Source: Serinus canaria (lineage: Eukaryota > Chordata > Aves > Passeriformes > Fringillidae). From it: a stretch of DNA of 64,000 nt. Location: contig NC_066315.1 of the NCBI RefSeq assembly GCF_022539315.1, forward strand, positions 92,296,990-92,360,989, written 5' to 3'. Below the pieces are notes generated by a model that had not been told where the DNA came from, ran no database searches, and saw only the letters and a list, made by a program, of their open reading frames with translations. A program made the translations under genes and the position numbers. Shown one piece after another: positions 60,361 through 64,000 of the stretch (position 1 is the first letter of the stretch; the number at the start of each line of letters is the position of its first letter).

Positions 60361-62139
60361 TACAGCAAATCAAAAAGACACATGCAGAAATGTAATCTAA
60401 ATTAATACTGTTCTGTTAGAGTACTAAAAAAAAAAGTTCATGCTCTTAGGTTAGTTTAATTCTTGTTGAATTTGAAATTTCCACGTTTCAAAACACCAGC
60501 AGGTATATGTAACTGGTTATATATGCACACCAGCACTGAATGTTCTTTCAGAAAAATCTCGACACAAGTAGTGCCTATATGAGCACAACATAAAACATTC
60601 CTATTTTTACATTTTATATTTTCTTATAAAAAATTTTAAAATCCAATAAAAACTACACTAAACATTTAAATTAGATGCATGCATCAATTTCTATCATAAA
60701 TCATACTTAAGAGGCACTGTGTGCATTTTATGGCTGCAATATGTAAATTGTATGTCTTGTAAATACTATGTTTTCAAAGTAAACTTTCCCAGACGTTACC
60801 TTTTCAAATTTCAGGTTTAATTGATAAAAAAATTTCAGGTGGATTTACAGTTCAGAAGTGGAATAACTGCTTTTGGAGATGTTGGTAATTGGAAGGGTCC
60901 AAGGTAATGGGAGATGGTTCTGATGTGACAGTCTTGTTTGTTTTGCCTTTTAATTTGTTCCTTGCTGGAGGCATACAATCTGGAGGTTTATTACAAAGCT
61001 GCCACTCCTTCAATTTATCCAGCTGAAGAACGTGTCCTCTTACAAACCACCATGTCCCAGAGTTCAGTCACTTCAGTTCTAAAGGTTTGTAAAGAACCCC
61101 ATCACCATCTCAGAAAGAACACTGAGAGTTTATTATTAGAAGCTTATTCATAGCCCTAATTGAGGGAAACCAGTATAATGATATAAAAACCTCACCGAAA
61201 CAAACCTTAAAAAAAAAAATCCAGGTTATTTTACTGTAATAATTCCCCTTTTGTAGCCAAAGTTCCAAAGTTTTAATTTAAACAGGGATTAGGGCATTTC
61301 AGCTTGTTTGTTTCATACAAAATAAAACCCTTTGTCATGAATACTTATGACTATTTGCACTTCAAGTGAGCCTAAGCAAACACGCCGAGGTTTCCCATAG
61401 AACTCAGCCAATTTGTTAGATTATTCATGGCAGCAGAGAATGTGTACTTTTTAGAGCTTTTGTATTCAATTGCTGTTGATAAATGTTATCAGTTTTTACA
61501 GCAAATGACAACTTGGAGGACTTCATGTGCCTGAGAACGTGGGAATAGGTGGGTCTCCAGCAGCTTGGGAGTCCTGTATTGCTTACATGCCAGTGTGTGG
61601 AAACTTCCTGACCATTGCAGAGGGAGAGTCTGGACTTGGCTATCTGAATGAAGTGCTGGCAAGGATGAATTTGTACTGGACAGTCACACCGTGCCTTCTC
61701 TCAAGGCCCTTTCTGTACTCTGGAGATAATGACCCTGCTCTAGGGTGCTTAAGGACTCTTTATTTCTACCTGCCATATTAAGTACAGGCAAACCACACTG
61801 TGATTTTTAAAAATTTTGTGTACTGTGTTATTACACAAATATCATAAAAGATCTCCTGTTTGTTAGTGTTTACTGTAAGCACTGACTGTAAGTGTTTGGG
61901 ATGCAGAGGAACACTCTGGGAGAGGGCCAGGAGAGTCCTGCAGTGCTGAGCCTCTGACCCACAGGAATGTCTCGCCGCAGCCCTGCAAAGGACCCTGGGA
62001 AGGAAGCCCCGAGGCCGCCTTTGGAATCCCTGACCCAGTTAAGACCTGTGGCTCTCAGGGTCCCTCGCTGATGTTCTCTTGGCCCTCCTGTCCAATGTTT
62101 ATTTCTGGGATGAAAGAACTCCCCGCAGTCCGCCGGGTA

Positions 62140-62154
62140 ACAGTAGGTGGCAGC
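62140..62154 (+). promoter_or_regulatory. Strong CTCF-like motif
   Basis: acagtaggtggcagc matches the CTCF core CCASYAGRKGGCRSY at 14 of 15 positions. It lies in a patch (about 62090-62360) that keeps many CpGs in otherwise AT-rich intergenic sequence, about 3.1 kb upstream of the GMNN CpG island. Binding is inferred. Confidence 0.5.
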
Positions 62155-62974
62155 GTGGCATCACGCTTCCCCTCCCTTTGCCTCTGGTTTTTCCGTCGTG
62201 CTTCGTGTGTTACCGACAAGAAATTCACGGTTTGTCTTCTTTTCCCTGGGTTAATCAGCATGGAAGGCTGTATGCTAATGAAACTCGCGGATTATGTAGA
62301 CGGCACAATCCAGGTATAATTCATAAGGCCGACCGGGTTTCAGTGACGGCCACTGTTAATAATTAGATCTCTCCAGAGAGTACACAAATTTCATACACTA
62401 GAACAAAAGATTGTCCTGTGAACCGTGATCCTGTGCGCCTCAGAGGTGAAAAGTTGAAAGAAAAATCTGCATCTCACCTGGTTATTTTTTTCCCTAGTTG
62501 AGTACTGTGTGAGCCACTAAGACATCCTTTAAGACACTGTTAGGTCCTAACCCGCAGCTTCAAAAAAAAAAAAAAAAAAGTGTAAAAGTGCTTTAAGATT
62601 TAAAAATTGAACATCCTCTATAAAAGTTACAAATTAATAATATGCTAAAGCTGCTGTTGACTGCAAGTATTTAGAATATTATTTACAGACGGAACAAATA
62701 AAACATTTTTTTTTAATTTTACCCTTATTCTTGCAAGCATCTGCTGATTAAAGCACAAAACCTACATTATTTAAGACCAGTACCTCACATGCCCAAGAAC
62801 TTATGTCCCATTTTATGACCACAGCCCCCTGAAACTAGAAGGGGGACATGAAGAAGTGCCAAATGAAGCTTAATATTGTAGCAACAGCTGTGCAGTGGTG
62901 TGCTGCTTTTGGCAGGGGTAGAGTTAATTTTCTTCTGTCCACTGCTGTCCATCACAAGAAGAAGGAGACAGTGA

Positions 62975-63013
62975 TGGACAACCAAAGTCATTCTATGATT
63001 CTGTGATTCTGAC
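62975..63013 (+). mobile_element. CR1 LINE 3' tail
   Basis: Ends with the diagnostic CR1 short-repeat tail attctatg-attctgtg-attctga. A segment just upstream (gggtagagttaattttcttc, 62918-62937) resembles bird LTR-element sequence, but it is too short to assign. Confidence 0.65.
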
Positions 63014-64000
63014 TGGGTCCAGAACACAATATAAGGAATGTTGTACACTTTAAACAGTGACATTTCTTTGTCCAAGCATTCCTCTTATGCCTTAGAAACT
63101 GTTTTCTCTGAATGTAGAAATGAGTGAATCAGTATGTTCTGAAGTATATGAAATAGTTTTAATTACCACCTAATTTGTCTTGTTAAAATTTACAAAGAAT
63201 ACTAATTTATTTTTGTATTATGCATAAATATTTGGCACTGAATTAATCATAGTTCTGTTTTTGAAGCAAGTAGCTTCAGGGCTGATTCTTCTTCTAACAT
63301 ACAGTACAGTATGTGTGGAATGTACAAAAGAAAGATAACAGAATCCATCTAATCTCTTCCTAAATATGTCTATAACATACATAACAATTTTTGGCAATTT
63401 ATTAAAAACTAATTATTAACATGAAATGATTAATTTTTAAGTAACTAATCATTAAGCTGGAAATCAAGAGCAGAGGCATTAGAGTACAATCTTGCTCACA
63501 TGCTTATGAGTAAACATGTAATTTTGAAAACAGGAATTAGACTCTGAAATTACAGAAATTTTAGGAAAAAGAAACCTAAAACAACAAGGTGTATATATAA
63601 AGTTATCAATGTCTTTTAATTTACAGAAAAAGCACAAGTTATTATGCAAAGGAGTGCTTGGTTTCTCTGAAAATACTGAGGATATGATAACATGGTGACT
63701 AGAAAATACCAGGTTTTCAGAGAAGCATAGCCAGCAACTAGATATTTTAAACTTTCAAACTTTTCTCAACCAGATATTTTAAACTTTTGCTTCTCAAAAT
63801 TCCATGACTCACTTTCTCTGCCAAGGAACATATTGTTGAGACAAGTAGAGTACATGAGTACCTTCACAGGGGCCATTTCCTATGCTGTCAGATTCTGTAT
63901 TTCTGCAGGATGGCAGCCCTGATGCTGCAACCCCAGTCCTCAGAGGGGTCTGTGTGCACCTGACTCCTCCAAGGGTACAGGACTGCAGCTTTCTGGTGCT

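Larger units (their letters stand above)
59140..64000. other. Intergenic region upstream of GMNN
   Basis: Holds the ancient CR1 (59765-60360), the CpG-retaining patch with a CTCF motif (62090-62360) and a CR1 tail (62975-63013). The rest is AT-rich; open frames at 60938-61153 and 61527-61781 have no support. No exon of a third gene was found. Confidence 0.5.

Noticed and set aside
61527..61781. 84-codon + strand ORF
   Set aside because: No ATG start, no splice support and no recognised similarity.

Overview
The window is nuclear DNA from a bird, or at least a sauropsid. Vertebrate exon-intron structure is clear on both strands. Several CR1 LINE fragments are present; three have the '...tggaatggtttgtgttgg' or 'attctatgattctgtgatt' end typical of avian CR1, and one is much older. 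I cannot name the species. The two genes I recognise, RIPOR2 and GMNN, are convergent neighbours, as they are in human 6p22.3 (recalled, not looked up).

Layout: 1-14495 is 5' non-coding or intronic sequence of RIPOR2. It has two CR1 fragments and one good candidate alternative first coding exon (6048-6165). Twenty-one coding exons of RIPOR2 (FAM65B), an inhibitor of RHOA, run from 14522 to 46861 on the + strand. I joined them by splice sites and phase into a continuous 1,018-residue frame. Two alternative coding exons fit the same phase logic: a 147-nt cassette exon (30325-30471) and an alternative last exon (35550-35624) that is open in two frames depending on which exon precedes it. The RIPOR2 3' UTR runs to a polyadenylation signal at 48359.

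The gap between the genes (48.4-53.0 kb) holds candidate coding segments on the + strand: two phase-compatible exons (50040-50086 and 51221-51366) and a 153-codon ORF (52018-52479), each of the latter two followed by an AATAAA. I recall that mammals have a small gene, ARMH2, in this gap, but I could not show homology.

Six coding exons of GMNN (geminin), which binds and inhibits the replication-licensing factor CDT1, lie on the - strand between 58289 and 53304 (228 residues). The gene starts in a CpG island (about 58.43-59.13 kb) with E2F-type, CCAAT and E-box motifs. A ~100-bp tandem duplication in the island carries two copies of the likely first-exon splice donor. From 59.14 to 64 kb the sequence is intergenic: an ancient CR1, a CpG-retaining patch with a near-perfect CTCF motif at 62140, and a CR1 3' tail near 63.0 kb.

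The two genes do not form a functional unit. RIPOR2 acts on RHO signalling, cell polarity and hair-cell stereocilia; geminin acts on the cell cycle. I saw no tRNA, rRNA, CRISPR array or intact mobile element. The most interesting observations are RIPOR2 isoform architecture, the unexplained coding-like segments between the genes, and the duplicated GMNN 5' exon end.
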